Positions 42,882-52,542 of a DNA stretch of 64,000 nt are shown here, one piece after another. The notes beneath the pieces are model-generated. The model had not been told where the DNA came from. It searched no databases and was given only the letters and a program-made list of their open reading frames with translations. The position numbers were made by a program, and so were the translations under genes. The DNA lies in NCBI GenBank assembly GCA_001314705.1, contig LJSU01000009.1:124001-188000 (forward strand), in the 5' to 3' direction. The stretch's first letter is position 1. Each line of letters starts with the position of its first letter. The stretch is from Rhodobacteraceae bacterium HLUCCO07. Lineage in GTDB: Bacteria; Pseudomonadota; Alphaproteobacteria; Rhodobacterales; Rhodobacteraceae.

Positions 42882-44379
42882 TGCCGGTAAAGCGCGCGGC
42901 ATCGGCGGCGGCGCGGCGGATGGCGTTGGATTTGTGCACCGTTTCCTGATACTCGGCCTCGGGGTCGCTGTCATGGACGACGCCGCCGCCGGCCTGGATA
43001 TAGAGCGTGTCGTCCTTGACCACTGCGGTGCGCAGCGCGATGCAGACATCCATGTCGCCGCCCGAGGAGAAGTAGCCCACGCCGCCGCCATAGACGCCGC
43101 GTTTCTCGGGTTCCAGCTCGTCGATGATCTGCATGGCGCGCACCTTGGGGGCGCCCGAGACGGTGCCAGCGGGCAGCCCGGCGAGCAGGGCCGAGAGCGC
43201 ATCGTGATCGTCGGAGAGTTCACCCACCACGTTCGAGACGATGTGCATGACGTGGGAATAGCGTTCGATGATGAATTGCTCGGTCGGGCGGACGGTGCCG
43301 ATCTTTGACACGCGCCCGGTGTCGTTGCGCCCCAAGTCAAGCAGCATCAGGTGTTCTGCGCGTTCCTTTTCATCGGCGAGAAGATCCTGTTCGAGGGCGA
43401 GATCCTCTTCGCGGCTCGCACCGCGCGGGCGGGTGCCCGCAATGGGGCGGATCGTCACCTCGTTGCCGAAGACGCGGACGAGGATTTCGGGGCTGGCTCC
43501 GATCACCTGGAAGCCGCCGAAGTTGAAATAGAACATGAAGGGCGAGGGATTGGTGCGTCGCAGGCTGCGGTAGAGCGCGAAGGGCGGCAGTGTGAAGGGC
43601 TGGGCCCAACGCTGGCTGGGCACGACCTGGAAGATGTCGCCTGCGCGGATGTATTCCTTGGCCTTTTCGACGGCCTGAAGGTAGTCGCGCTTGGTGAAGT
43701 TCGAGACCGGTTCGCCCGTTTCGGACGCGTCGCCCAGGTCTCGGGCTTGCCGTGGCAGGGCGCGATCGAGGTCGCGCACCGCGTCCATCACCCGTTCGGC
43801 GGCCTGGGCATAGGCGGCGCGGGCGGATTGTCCGGCCTCGGCCCATGCGGGGGCGCAGACCGTCACATCTCCCTTGACCCCGTCGAGCACGCAGATGACC
43901 GAGGGGCGCAGTAGCGTGGCATCGGGCAGGCCGAGCGTATCGGCTGGCACGTCGGGCAGGTGTTCGACAAGCCGGATCATGTCATAGCCGAGATAGCCGA
44001 AGAGTCCGGCCGAGGCGGCGGGCAGGTCGTCGGGCAGGTCGATCCGCGATTCGGCCAGCAACGCGCGCAGGTTGTCGAGCGGGGCGCCCGGCTGGTCCTC
44101 GAACCCGTCGGGATCGAAACGGGCCTGCCGGTTGAGGCGGCTGGTATTGCCGTGGCATTGCCAGACGAGATCGGGTTTCATGCCGATGATCGAGTAGCGC
44201 CCGCGCACCTCGCCACCTGTCACCGACTCGAGCATGAAGGCATCGCGCGCCGCGCCGGTGAGTTTGAGCATCAAGGATACGGGCGTGTCGAGATCGGCGG
44301 CGAGCCGGGTATAGACCAATTGGTTTTCGCCGCGCGCATGGGCGGCGGCGAAAGTTTCGAAGGAGGGGATGAGCTCCAT
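42868..44379 (-). CDS. trpE: Anthranilate synthase component I
   Basis: Converts chorismate to anthranilate together with the glutamine amidotransferase TrpG, which is not in this window. The 503-residue protein begins [17 protein letters not shown]. The [17 protein letters not shown] segment, the N-terminal SPS-like feedback site region and the C-terminal chorismate-binding motifs [12 protein letters not shown] and [13 protein letters not shown] are present. It starts eight bases after ppiD, the alphaproteobacterial arrangement. Confidence 0.95.
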   Translation of the reverse strand: MELIPSFETFAAAHARGENQLVYTRLAADLDTPVSLMLKLTGAARDAFMLESVTGGEVRGRYSIIGMKPDLVWQCHGNTSRLNRQARFDPDGFEDQPGAPLDNLRALLAESRIDLPDDLPAASAGLFGYLGYDMIRLVEHLPDVPADTLGLPDATLLRPSVICVLDGVKGDVTVCAPAWAEAGQSARAAYAQAAERVMDAVRDLDRALPRQARDLGDASETGEPVSNFTKRDYLQAVEKAKEYIRAGDIFQVVPSQRWAQPFTLPPFALYRSLRRTNPSPFMFYFNFGGFQVIGASPEILVRVFGNEVTIRPIAGTRPRGASREEDLALEQDLLADEKERAEHLMLLDLGRNDTGRVSKIGTVRPTEQFIIERYSHVMHIVSNVVGELSDDHDALSALLAGLPAGTVSGAPKVRAMQIIDELEPEKRGVYGGGVGYFSSGGDMDVCIALRTAVVKDDTLYIQAGGGVVHDSDPEAEYQETVHKSNAIRRAAADAARFTGNGNA

Positions 44380-44387
44380 CGCGGCGC

Positions 44388-46229
44388 CTATTGAAAATTG
44401 GACAGGACGGCGTCGATCGCCGCCTGGTCGAGTTCGAGCCCGGCGCGGGCCTGAATGTCATTGATGTAATACTGAAACAGATCCTGCGCCTGGGAGGCGC
44501 TGACCTGTTCGGTGATCGCATCACGCAGGCGGCGCACGTCGTTGTCGTTCTCATCGGGCGGCAGGATGGCATCGAGCCGCACCAGCGCGGCCCCGGCGGG
44601 AAGCTCGATGACCCGAGCCTCGCCTTCCTCCATGTCGAAGACGCGGGTCAGGAAATCCTGCGGCATGCCGGGGATGAAGTCGCCGCGGGTGATCTCCGTC
44701 TCTTCGGTAACGATGAGGCCGAGCGCGGCCATGTCGCTCTCGGGCGTGATCTGGTCCAGGAGTTTCTCGGCCTTGTCGGCAAGGCGCCGGGTAAGTTCGG
44801 CCTCTTCCCATGCCGCGATCACGTCATCGCGCACCTCGTCAAGCGGTGGCAGGCGGGGCGGCACGATTTCGTCGAGGCGCATGGCCACAATTCCGCCATC
44901 GTCGAGCGAGATCAATTCGGGGAAATCATCCTCTGAAATCGCCTCCGCAGCCTCCTGGAAGGCTTCGAAGCCAGCCGCATTGCCAGAGCTGTCGGGCGTC
45001 CAGTCGAGCGTGAAGAGCTTCATCTCGGTTTCCTCGGCCAGCTCCTCGATCGAGGCCCCGGCCGCAAGCAGGTCGTCGACCTGGTCCATCCGGTCTTCGA
45101 CCTGTCGGCGGGCACGGCCCATCGCAAGCTCGTCGCGGATCAGTTCGGCGGCTTCCTCGAAGGGCATGTTGCTGGCGGGAAGAACGGCGTTCACGCGAAA
45201 AAGCGCGGGGCCGAGATCGGTGGGGAAGGGACCCACGGTGGTCCCGGGTTCAGCGTTGAAGGCGGCGGGTCCGGCCTCGCCCAGATCCGAGGGCAGGACA
45301 TCGCCCATATCAACGTCTGAAAGTTCGAGGCCGCGCTCCGCGACGAGGTCCTCGAAGCTCTTCTCCTCATTCTCGAGCGCGATCTTGGCAGATTCGGCCG
45401 CGCTTTCGTCGGAGAACACGATCCGTTCGACCAGGCGGCGCTCGGGGCGATTGAACTCGTCGGCGCGGTCTTCGTATTGCTCGCGCAGCGTGGCCTCGTC
45501 GATCTCGACCTGGTCGACGATCATGTCGGGTGAGAGCCACGCATATGTGATACGCTTCATCTCGGGAAGCTCGAACTGTTCGGGGTTCTCGGAATGAAAC
45601 GAACTGAGTTCATCCTCGGTGGGTTCGGACAGGGGCGTGTCGAGTTCGGCCTCGGAGAGGCGGGCCCAGGAGAAGTTGCGCCGCTCGGCGAGATGCGCGA
45701 CGACGGTGTCGGCATAGGCAGGCATGGCGGTGACACCCGAGAGAACCGCGGATTGCAGGAAACCACGGGCAATCTCCTTGCGCAGGCCCTCTTCGAATTC
45801 GGTCTCAGACTGGCCGGTGCGGTCGAGGTAGAAGCGGTACCCTTCGCGGTCGAAATTGCCGTCGACCCCCTGGAAACCCTCGATCTGCAGAAGCTGGTCG
45901 CGCAGGTTGGAATCGCCGACGGAAAGTCCCAGTTCCGCCGTTTCGTTATCGAGCGCGGTGCTCGCTATCAGGCGGGCGAGAGCGATCTGGTCGAGCCCCA
46001 TTTCGCGAGCTCTGGAAAACGGAATTGGCTCTCCGCTTTCGGCTTCCCGGGCACGAATTTCATCCTGAACGGCGCGCGTGAAAGCGTTGACGGTGATGTC
46101 TTGTCCACCAACCGAGCCGATGGTGCGGATGTTGCCCGAGAGATTGGTGACGCCGAAACCACCGAGGCCGAGAATGAGCAGGCCCATGAGAATCCAGACG
46201 AGGGTTTTGGAAGTGGTGCCGCGTGCCAT
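44388..46229 (-). CDS. Peptidyl-prolyl isomerase/chaperone of the PpiD (SurA N-terminal) type
   Basis: A 613-residue inner-membrane-anchored periplasmic folding factor. The start MARGTTSKTLVWILMGLLILGLGGFGV has a single N-terminal membrane helix. A SurA-N-like domain follows, with INDELQLEIEGFQGVDGNFDREG-like text at residues about 100-150, and the long helical C-terminal region repeats the PpiC-like segments. The sequence is strongly acidic (many Glu/Asp). It is immediately upstream of trpE. Isomerase activity is inferred from family only. Confidence 0.85.
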   Translation of the reverse strand: MARGTTSKTLVWILMGLLILGLGGFGVTNLSGNIRTIGSVGGQDITVNAFTRAVQDEIRAREAESGEPIPFSRAREMGLDQIALARLIASTALDNETAELGLSVGDSNLRDQLLQIEGFQGVDGNFDREGYRFYLDRTGQSETEFEEGLRKEIARGFLQSAVLSGVTAMPAYADTVVAHLAERRNFSWARLSEAELDTPLSEPTEDELSSFHSENPEQFELPEMKRITYAWLSPDMIVDQVEIDEATLREQYEDRADEFNRPERRLVERIVFSDESAAESAKIALENEEKSFEDLVAERGLELSDVDMGDVLPSDLGEAGPAAFNAEPGTTVGPFPTDLGPALFRVNAVLPASNMPFEEAAELIRDELAMGRARRQVEDRMDQVDDLLAAGASIEELAEETEMKLFTLDWTPDSSGNAAGFEAFQEAAEAISEDDFPELISLDDGGIVAMRLDEIVPPRLPPLDEVRDDVIAAWEEAELTRRLADKAEKLLDQITPESDMAALGLIVTEETEITRGDFIPGMPQDFLTRVFDMEEGEARVIELPAGAALVRLDAILPPDENDNDVRRLRDAITEQVSASQAQDLFQYYINDIQARAGLELDQAAIDAVLSNFQ

Positions 46230-46361
46230 ATGCGCCCCTTTGGACAGGAAGGTGTTTGCAAACTCGGGATTGTCTAGTGCTTTGGCCGGTCGGGGGCAAG
46301 GGTCGGCAAGGCGCACGTTGATTGCCGGTCGAACGAAGTTTTGGCGCAGGATCGGGGCTGG

Positions 46362-47534
46362 TCAGGCTGCGAGGTCGGACAGCCGGTCAAAGAGCGTGGC
46401 GATGCCGGCGCGGTCGACATTGGCGAAGGCGATGCGCAACTGGCGCTGGCCCGCCGGATCGGCGTCGGGCATGAACATTGTGCCGGGCAGGGTGAGCACG
46501 CCCGCACGGCGCACGAGATCGGGGGCCAGCTTATCCGATGGCATGTCGAACGGGTGTTCGACATAGGCGAAATAAGCCCCGACCCCGAGCAGGCGCCAGC
46601 CCTTTTCGGCAAGCGGCGGAAAGGCCTCTTCGATGGCGGCACGGCGGTCGAGGATCTCGGCACGTTCGCCGGCAAGCCATTGGCCGAGATGGCGCATCCC
46701 CCAAAGCGCGGCGCGCTGGCCCAACTGGTTGGGGCAGATGGTGACGGTATCGAGGAATTTCTCGGCCTCGGCGAGGATCGCAGGCGCCGCGGTCATCGCG
46801 CCGACGCGATGCCCGGTCAGGCGGTAGGCCTTGGAAAAGGAATAGAGCTGGATCAGCGTGTCGTCCCATCCCGGCGTGGTGAAGAGATCGTGCGGTGCGC
46901 CGGGCTGCGAATGAAAGTCGCGATAGGTTTCATCCACGATGAGTTTCAGCCCCGTCTCGCGCGCCAGATCGAAAAAGGCACGAACGGTGTCGGGCGGGTA
47001 TTCCACCCCGCCGGGATTGTTCGGCGTGACCAACACGATGGCGCGGCTGCGCGGGGTGATGAGCGCGCGCGCGGCCTCAGGATCGGGAATGAGCCCGGCC
47101 GCGGTTGGCAAGGGCACGGCCGTGATTCCGGCCATGTCGCACCACATTTTGTGATTGAAGTACCACGGCGTTGGCAGGATGACCTCGTCCCCTTCGCCGG
47201 TCAGGGCCTGAAGCGTGGCGCAGAACGCCTGATTGCAGCCCGAGGTGATGGCGACGTGATCGGGTGTGACCGTGCCGCCATAGGCCCGGCTCCATTGATC
47301 GGCCACCTCGGCGCGCAGGTCGGGCAGGCCGAGCACCGGGCCATAGAGATGCGCGCCCGCGTCGGTGCGGATGATCTCGGCCATGGCGTCGAGCATGGGG
47401 TCAGGCGGCGGAGCCACGGGGGCGGCCTGGCTCACGTTGATGAGCGGACGGGTGGAGAAATCGACCCCCTCGATCCAGCGGCGGGCCTCCATCACCGGGG
47501 GCGGGAATGTGGCTTGGGTGCGGGTAAGGGTCAT
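46362..47534 (-). CDS. Class I/II aminotransferase
   Basis: A 390-residue PLP enzyme. The PLP lysine is near residue 235 in YSFSKAYRLTGHRVGAM; ITSGCNQAF, VTPNNPGGVEYPP and VDETYRDFH are the expected cofactor-contact motifs. It is likely an aspartate/aromatic-type aminotransferase, but the substrate is not predictable. A copy of the short repeat lies 40 bases before its ATG. Confidence 0.88.
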   Translation of the reverse strand: MTLTRTQATFPPPVMEARRWIEGVDFSTRPLINVSQAAPVAPPPDPMLDAMAEIIRTDAGAHLYGPVLGLPDLRAEVADQWSRAYGGTVTPDHVAITSGCNQAFCATLQALTGEGDEVILPTPWYFNHKMWCDMAGITAVPLPTAAGLIPDPEAARALITPRSRAIVLVTPNNPGGVEYPPDTVRAFFDLARETGLKLIVDETYRDFHSQPGAPHDLFTTPGWDDTLIQLYSFSKAYRLTGHRVGAMTAAPAILAEAEKFLDTVTICPNQLGQRAALWGMRHLGQWLAGERAEILDRRAAIEEAFPPLAEKGWRLLGVGAYFAYVEHPFDMPSDKLAPDLVRRAGVLTLPGTMFMPDADPAGQRQLRIAFANVDRAGIATLFDRLSDLAA

Positions 47535-47575
47535 CTGGGGTCTTTCTGGTTGGAGATGTCGACCGCCTCGGGCGG

Positions 47576-47597
47576 GAGTATTTCGGGCAAGATGAAG
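47576..47597 (-). repeat. Short 3'-end repeat, copy 3
   Basis: Identical to copies 1 and 2. On the minus strand it is followed by the hairpin CCGCC-CGA-GGCGG at about 47563-47575. It lies in the 122-base gap between gpt and the aminotransferase, 60 bases after the gpt stop. Confidence 0.75.
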
Positions 47598-47656
47598 GCG
47601 TGGGATCTGTCTTTACTTCTTGCCTTCGCTCCTCCCCGCAGCGCGTCCCAGGTGGA

Positions 47657-48160
47657 TCAATCGACGCCGCGATAGGGTTCGACATATTGCAGCGCCATAT
47701 CCCAGGGAAAGAAGATCCAAGTGTCCTGTGACACTTCGGTGATGAAGGTGTCGACCTGTTCGCGGCCCTTGGGCTTGGCATAGACGGTGGCGAAATGGGC
47801 GTTTGGATACATCTTGCGCACCAGTTCCAGGGTCTTGCCGGAATCCACGAGATCGTCGATCACGAGAATGCCGCTGCCATCACCCATGAGGTCGGCATCG
47901 GGAGCCTTGAGCACCTCGGCTTCACCCTGTTGCTGGTAGTGGTAGCTCTTGATGCTGATCGTGTCGATGGTGCGGATGTCCAGTTCGCGCGCGACGATCA
48001 TGGCCGGGGCCATGCCGCCGCGTGTGATCGCAACCACGGCGCGCCAGTTGCCGTTGTCGGGGCCAAAACCGTCCAGCCGCCAGGCCAGGGCGCGGCTATC
48101 GCGGTGGATCTGGTCCCAGCTGATGTGGAAACCTTTTTCATGGGGCAGGCGGTCGGTCAT
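47657..48160 (-). CDS. gpt: Xanthine-guanine phosphoribosyltransferase
   Basis: Salvages xanthine and guanine to XMP/GMP using PRPP. The 167-residue protein has the PRPP-binding motif [15 protein letters not shown] (about residue 97), [20 protein letters not shown] and a C-terminal AWIFFPW-like stretch, here [19 protein letters not shown]. Length and motifs are typical of Gpt from alphaproteobacteria. Soluble, cytosolic. Confidence 0.9.
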   Translation of the reverse strand: MTDRLPHEKGFHISWDQIHRDSRALAWRLDGFGPDNGNWRAVVAITRGGMAPAMIVARELDIRTIDTISIKSYHYQQQGEAEVLKAPDADLMGDGSGILVIDDLVDSGKTLELVRKMYPNAHFATVYAKPKGREQVDTFITEVSQDTWIFFPWDMALQYVEPYRGVD

Positions 48161-48184
48161 GGCGATGTCCCTTCAGCGGTCGAG

Positions 48185-48793
48185 TCAGCGGTCGAGCAGG
48201 AGTCGCAACCCGAGCGCGCCAAGAACGGCGGCGGCGATGCGGTCGAGTAACGGTTTCAGGCGCAGATATCCGTCGCGGGCGGGCCCTGTCGAGAGCGCCA
48301 GTGCGAAGAGCGTGTAGGCGATCCATTCGATGACGAGGTGATTGGCCACGACCAGCGCCTTTTCCGCCGCACCGAGCCCGGTGGGAAAGATCACGATCAG
48401 GACCGAGGCGGCGAAGATCACCGATTTCGGATTGGCGAGATTGACGGAAAGGCCGGTGAGAAAGGCACGGTGCCGCGGCACGGGGGCGGACACGGCGGAA
48501 AGCGGCGTGTGGGCATCGCGCCACATGCCGTAGGCGATCCACACTAGATAAAGCGCGCCCGCGATCTTCATCGCCACGTAGGCCCAGGGGAAAAGGGCGA
48601 AAAGCGTACCGAGCCCGAGCAGCGCGAGCCCGGTCCATGCGGCGGCCATGGTGCCAAGCCCGAGTCCGGTGGCAATACCATGCGCGCGCCCACCGGTGAG
48701 CGTGGCACGGATCGCAAGGAGCATGGCCGGCCCGGGCGAGGCCATGGCCGCAAGCAGCGTCAGGTTGAACGCGATCAGGTGGGCGGCTTCCAT
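48185..48793 (-). CDS. LysE/RhtB-family exporter
   Basis: A 202-residue amino-acid exporter of the LysE/RhtB family with six hydrophobic segments. The family signature ASPGPAMLLAIRATLTGGRAHGIATGLG is near residue 17, and NLANPKSVIFAASVL near residue 115. Substrate unknown. It is separated from gpt by 24 bases and from fabI by six, so the three may be one transcript. Confidence 0.85.
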   Translation of the reverse strand: MEAAHLIAFNLTLLAAMASPGPAMLLAIRATLTGGRAHGIATGLGLGTMAAAWTGLALLGLGTLFALFPWAYVAMKIAGALYLVWIAYGMWRDAHTPLSAVSAPVPRHRAFLTGLSVNLANPKSVIFAASVLIVIFPTGLGAAEKALVVANHLVIEWIAYTLFALALSTGPARDGYLRLKPLLDRIAAAVLGALGLRLLLDR

Positions 48794-48799
48794 AGAAGA

Positions 48800-49621
48800 T
48801 CAGTCCTTGCGCCCGTTCGTGGCGTCGATATCAGGGGCGTCCACGGCCTTCATGCCGACGACGTGATAGCCTGCATCCACATGCAGGGTTTCACCGGTGA
48901 CGCCCGAGCCCAGGTCGGAGAGCAGGTAGAGCGCGGATTTGCCCACGTCGTCGATGGTCACGTTGCGGCGCAGCGGCGAGTTCAACTCGTTCCATTTCAG
49001 GATGTAACGAAAATCGCCGATGCCGGAGGCGGCCAGTGTCTTGATCGGGCCGGCGGAAATGGCATTGATGCGAATCCCGTCCTTGCCAAGATCCTCGGCG
49101 ATATACTTGACCGACGCTTCCAGCGCCGCCTTGGCGAGAGCCATGACGTTGTAATGCGGCATCACCTGTTCGGCGCCGTAGTAGGTAAGCGTGAGGGCGC
49201 TGCCGCCATCGGTCATCAGTTTCTCGGCGCGCTGCATCACGGCGGTGAAGCTGTAACAGCTGATATCCATAGTCATCAGGAAATTGTCACGGCTGGTATC
49301 TACATAGCGGCCGCGCAACTCGCTCTTGTCGGAAAAGCCGATGGCGTGCACGATGAAATCCAGCCGGCCCCATTTCGCCTCGATCTCGGCGAAGGCACTG
49401 TCAATCGATTCCGGGTCTGACACATCGCAGTCGACCAGCGTCTCGACCCCGATTTGCTCGGCCAGTGGGGCCACACGCTTGCGAAACGACTCACCCATGT
49501 AGGTAAAGGCCATTTCGGCGCCCGCATCCGCGCAGGCGCGGGCAATGCCCCAGGCGATGGACTTGTCATTGGCAAGCCCCATGATCAGGCCGCGTTTGCC
49601 CACCATCAGATTGTTCGACAT
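48800..49621 (-). CDS. fabI: Enoyl-[acyl-carrier-protein] reductase (NADH), FabI
   Basis: Last step of each fatty-acid elongation cycle. The 273-residue protein has the nucleotide-binding motif GLANDKSIAWGIARAC, and the active-site residues Y147/Y157/K164 in TLTYYGAEQVMPHYNVMALAKAALEA. Substrate-loop region IRINAISAGPIKTLAASGI and the FabI-type cofactor loop are intact, so it is a triclosan/isoniazid-type target family member. It is divergent from pdxH. Confidence 0.94.
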   Translation of the reverse strand: MSNNLMVGKRGLIMGLANDKSIAWGIARACADAGAEMAFTYMGESFRKRVAPLAEQIGVETLVDCDVSDPESIDSAFAEIEAKWGRLDFIVHAIGFSDKSELRGRYVDTSRDNFLMTMDISCYSFTAVMQRAEKLMTDGGSALTLTYYGAEQVMPHYNVMALAKAALEASVKYIAEDLGKDGIRINAISAGPIKTLAASGIGDFRYILKWNELNSPLRRNVTIDDVGKSALYLLSDLGSGVTGETLHVDAGYHVVGMKAVDAPDIDATNGRKD

Positions 49622-49690
49622 GCGTTTTCCTCGTGATCCCTTGCCCGGATCCGGAGAACCCTGAACCGGCGTTTGCAGATGATTGAATTC

Positions 49691-49719
49691 TTTAGGCGAT
49701 CAACTAGGTTGCATCAAGG
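49691..49719 (-). promoter_or_regulatory. Possible fabI promoter
   Basis: On the minus strand TTGATG (+ strand 49714-49719) is followed after exactly 17 bases by TAAAGA (+ strand 49691-49696). The -10 box is a weak match. It lies about 70 bases before the fabI ATG in the interval shared with divergent pdxH. Confidence 0.3.
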
Positions 49720-49760
49720 GCAAGGGTGCTCGGGGATACGGCGCGCAAAGAGGGCTGCAG

Positions 49761-50366
49761 ATGAGTGACAGAAGTGGAATTTTTGCAGGCGACGATCCGT
49801 TCGCCATTGCCCGCAGTTGGTTGGCCGAGGCCGAGGACAGCGAGGTCAACGATCCGAACGCCATCGCGCTGGCTACCGTGGATGCGGATGGTCTGCCCAA
49901 TGTGCGGATGGTGCTGCTCAAGGAGATCGAGGCGGATGGCTTTGTCTTTTACACAAACTACGGCAGCGTGAAGGCACAGGAGCTTGAGCAGGCGGGCAAG
50001 GCCGCCTTCGTGATGCATTGGAAGAGCCTGCGCCGCCAGATCCGGGTGCGCGGCACGATCACCCGCGAGGACGGTCCCAAGGCGGATGAATATTATGCCA
50101 GCCGCTCGCTCAAGAGTCGGCTGGGCGCCTGGGCGTCGCAGCAGTCGCAGCCGCTTTCGTCGCGCGCGGCGTTGATGGCCGAGGTTGCCCGGGTGACCGC
50201 GAAACATGGCACCAACCCAGCACGCCCCCCATTCTGGGGTGGTTTTCGGATCAACCCTGTGGAAATTGAATTCTGGGCAGATGGAGCGTTTCGTCTGCAT
50301 GACAGGTTCAGATGGAGCCGCGACCAAGAGGCAGGAAACTGGTTGATTCAAAGGTTGAGCCCGTGA
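49761..50366 (+). CDS. pdxH: Pyridoxamine 5'-phosphate oxidase
   Basis: FMN-dependent oxidase that makes pyridoxal phosphate from PNP or PMP. The protein is 201 residues from [20 protein letters not shown]-binding signature [21 protein letters not shown] and C-terminal [27 protein letters not shown] and LIQRLSP are diagnostic. A palindrome lies two bases after its stop. Confidence 0.95.
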   Translation: MSDRSGIFAGDDPFAIARSWLAEAEDSEVNDPNAIALATVDADGLPNVRMVLLKEIEADGFVFYTNYGSVKAQELEQAGKAAFVMHWKSLRRQIRVRGTITREDGPKADEYYASRSLKSRLGAWASQQSQPLSSRAALMAEVARVTAKHGTNPARPPFWGGFRINPVEIEFWADGAFRLHDRFRWSRDQEAGNWLIQRLSP

Positions 50367-50367
50367 A

Positions 50368-50384
50368 TTTCACGTTACGTGAAA
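50368..50384. promoter_or_regulatory. Palindrome between pdxH and the cold-shock gene
   Basis: TTTCACGT-T-ACGTGAAA is a perfect inverted repeat of eight bases with one central base. With such a short centre it would fold only as a six-pair stem with a five-base loop. It could be a regulator-binding site for the downstream gene or a weak terminator for pdxH. No T-run follows. Confidence 0.45.
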
Positions 50385-50487
50385 TGCCAAATCCTCGAAA
50401 TCGGGTAACTTTTTATGCTTGCAACCGTGGCCACCATTGCGCATCACAGTGTGATCTGGGGATGATAGAACTGACGGAACTCGCAAG

Positions 50488-51024
50488 TTGATTGAAGATG
50501 GAAACGACACCCGCAACGTAAGCGGCCATGTGAAGTGGTTTGACCCCGTCAAGGGGTTCGGGTTCGTTGTGGCAGATGAAGGCGGGCCAGACATTCTGCT
50601 GCATGCGAATGTCCTTCGGAACTACGGGCAGAGCTCCGTCGCGGATGGGGCGCTGGTTGAAATCTGCGTGCAGGACACGGAACGCGGGGTTCAGGCGGTC
50701 GAGATCATCAGTATCGAGCCGCCCGCGAGGACCGAAGGGGTGCCGCTGGCCGATTTCGAGCAGATCGACCCGGAAGTGATCCGAAGCGCACCGCTGGAAC
50801 CGGCGCGGGTCAAGTGGTTCGACAAGGCCAAGGGGTTCGGTTTTGCCAATGTTTTCGGAAGATCCGAGGATGTGTTCCTGCACATCGAGGTTCTGCGCCG
50901 GTCCGGGCTGGCCGATCTGCAGCCGGGCGAGGCGCTGGCCTTGCGCGTGATTGACGGCAAGCGCGGACGCATGGCAACCGAGGTCTGCGCATGGGAAGCC
51001 GGTTTGAAGGCGCAGGACGAATGA
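50488..51024 (+). CDS. Protein with two cold-shock domains
   Basis: A 178-residue protein with two CspA-like domains, at residues about 11-70 (GHVKWFDPVKGFGFVVADEG) and 104-165 (ARVKWFDKAKGFGFANVFGR). Both have the RNP1-like K-G-F-G-F and an RNP2-like stretch (DILLHANVLR; DVFLHIEVLR). The start is a TTG; the only nearby ATG is out of frame. Double-domain cold-shock proteins of this size are a roseobacter-type arrangement. It probably binds single-stranded nucleic acid. The DUF192 gene starts four bases after its stop. Confidence 0.9.
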   Translation: MIEDGNDTRNVSGHVKWFDPVKGFGFVVADEGGPDILLHANVLRNYGQSSVADGALVEICVQDTERGVQAVEIISIEPPARTEGVPLADFEQIDPEVIRSAPLEPARVKWFDKAKGFGFANVFGRSEDVFLHIEVLRRSGLADLQPGEALALRVIDGKRGRMATEVCAWEAGLKAQDE

Positions 51025-51028
51025 TCGG

Positions 51029-51511
51029 GTGAGCCATATGTTGCGCCACATGCTCTGGACGCTTGCGATTGTTGCCGCGAATGTCTGGAGTGGGGTGGCC
51101 GCGGCAGAGTGTCCGGACGACGAGGTTACACTGCGAGGGCCATGGGGGCAGGCGCGGTTCGGTGTCGAACTGGCGGTTTCGGCGCAGGAGCGGGCCCGGG
51201 GCCTGATGCATCGCGAAAGCCTGCCGCAAAGCCAGGGGATGCTTTTCGTTTATCCGCGTCCGGCCCCTGTCGGTTTCTGGATGAAGAATACGCTTATCCC
51301 GCTCGACATGATTTTTCTGGATGAGGCCGGTCGCGTGGTGAAGGTGCATCACGAGGCGCAGCCGCATGATGAAACGGTGATCCGGGGCGGAGGCGAAGTG
51401 AAGGCGGTGCTTGAGATCAATGGTGGTCTGGCCAAGCGGTTGGGTATCGTTGCAGACAGCGAATTGCGGCATCCCGCATTCGGCTCGGAGGCGGCCTGGC
51501 CCTGTGAGTGA
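51029..51511 (+). CDS. DUF192 exported protein
   Basis: A 160-residue secreted or periplasmic protein of the DUF192 family. The N-terminus MLRHMLWTLAIVAANVWSGVAAAE looks like a cleavable signal peptide ending near residue 26. DUF192 signature: ARGLMHRESLPQSQGMLFVYPRPAPVGFWMKNTLIPLDMIFLD, followed by VLEINGGLAKRLGI. A GTG start at 51029 and ATG at 51038 are both possible. Function unknown. It converges with glk, with three bases between the stops. Confidence 0.85.
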   Translation: MSHMLRHMLWTLAIVAANVWSGVAAAECPDDEVTLRGPWGQARFGVELAVSAQERARGLMHRESLPQSQGMLFVYPRPAPVGFWMKNTLIPLDMIFLDEAGRVVKVHHEAQPHDETVIRGGGEVKAVLEINGGLAKRLGIVADSELRHPAFGSEAAWPCE

Positions 51512-51514
51512 CTG

Positions 51515-52396
51515 TCAGGTCTTTCGTGAAAGATGCGCAAGACCGTGGAGCGGAGCAAGATCGTCGTCGATGCAGCGCAGGACAAAGTGACCCATGAGGT
51601 CGCTATAGGCGCCGCGGGCCACGAAATGGTGTTTGAAATGCGGACTGTCGAGCTTTGCATGCAATGCGCGGCCGACGCTGCCGGCAAGATAGATCCCGCC
51701 ATAGGGCAGGTGCATCAAGGCAAGAGAGCCCAGCATCGCGCCGAGTGCGCGCAAGACAAGGTCACGGGTGTCCGGGTGGGAGGTGATGATGTCGTCAGGG
51801 CTGCAATCCGCGCCGGTCAACAGGCGATGCGCGCGGGTCAACCCGGGGCCGGAGAGAAGTGCTTCGGCACTGTTGGAGCCGAAATCGCGGGCAAGCGCGG
51901 CAAGGATCGGTGCGTCGCGTTCGCTGGTGAAGGGCAGGGATTGATAGCCGCTTTCACCGGGAGGCACGAAGACATGTCCCGATAACGGATAAGCCAGCGC
52001 AACGTTCAGGCCGGTGCCGATGGCCAGCACGAGGCGGGTGTCAAGCAGCCGGTCACCGGCAATCTCGGGCACGGCAAGAGCATGGCCCATCGCCTGGAGA
52101 TCGTTGAGCAGAGTGATCTGCCCAATTCCCGTGGCGGCGCTGAGCGCGGAGGCGGAGCAGGACCAATCCGGGCGGTTCGTCAGGCGCACATGGCCAGCGC
52201 GCACCGGCCCGGCGGCGGCAAGGATCAGGCGCCTGGGCCGTACGGGTTGCGCGGCAGCGTATTCTGCCAGCATCGGGATGAGACCGGAGCTTTGGTCATT
52301 GTCCAAACTGCAGATGGTCGTGTCGTCAAGTCGGCCGTTGCGGGCCAAAGCAAGGCGGCTTTTGGTGCCGCCGATATCCGCAAGAAGCGTTGTCAT
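51515..52396 (-). CDS. glk: Glucokinase
   Basis: ATP-dependent glucose phosphorylation in the cytosol. The 293-residue protein is of the COG0837 Glk type. Phosphate-binding LLADIGGTKSRLAL (residues 4-17), AAAGPVRAGHVRLTNRPDWS and the catalytic-aspartate region ITLLNDLQAMGHAL, plus IGTGLNVALAYPL and FVPPGESGYQSLPF, are consistent with this family. Confidence 0.9.
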   Translation of the reverse strand: MTTLLADIGGTKSRLALARNGRLDDTTICSLDNDQSSGLIPMLAEYAAAQPVRPRRLILAAAGPVRAGHVRLTNRPDWSCSASALSAATGIGQITLLNDLQAMGHALAVPEIAGDRLLDTRLVLAIGTGLNVALAYPLSGHVFVPPGESGYQSLPFTSERDAPILAALARDFGSNSAEALLSGPGLTRAHRLLTGADCSPDDIITSHPDTRDLVLRALGAMLGSLALMHLPYGGIYLAGSVGRALHAKLDSPHFKHHFVARGAYSDLMGHFVLRCIDDDLAPLHGLAHLSRKT

Positions 52397-52500
52397 GGGC
52401 CAAGTCTACCCGAGCCACGGTGCAAGCAAAGCCCATATCCCCGGCGCCGCGAAATCGAGAGGCGCAGATTTACACGGGCTGGCATTCCCCGACCGGTGGC

Positions 52501-52530
52501 GCCCCCGCAGGTCACGCGGCGCGCGGGGGC
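52501..52530. terminator. GC hairpin after the pterin methyltransferase gene
   Basis: GCCCCCGC ... GCGGGGGC, eight-base arms separated by 14 bases, lies 13 bases beyond the methyltransferase stop and 105 bases from glk. It has no T-run; possibly a 3'-end processing or Rho-dependent terminator structure. Confidence 0.35.
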
Positions 52531-52542
52531 AAGAAACGTGCT

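Noticed and set aside
42192-43340. Longer (382-residue) form of the pseudouridine synthase starting inside trpE
   Set aside because: Its first half is trpE in another frame; only the part from 42881 down is plausible.
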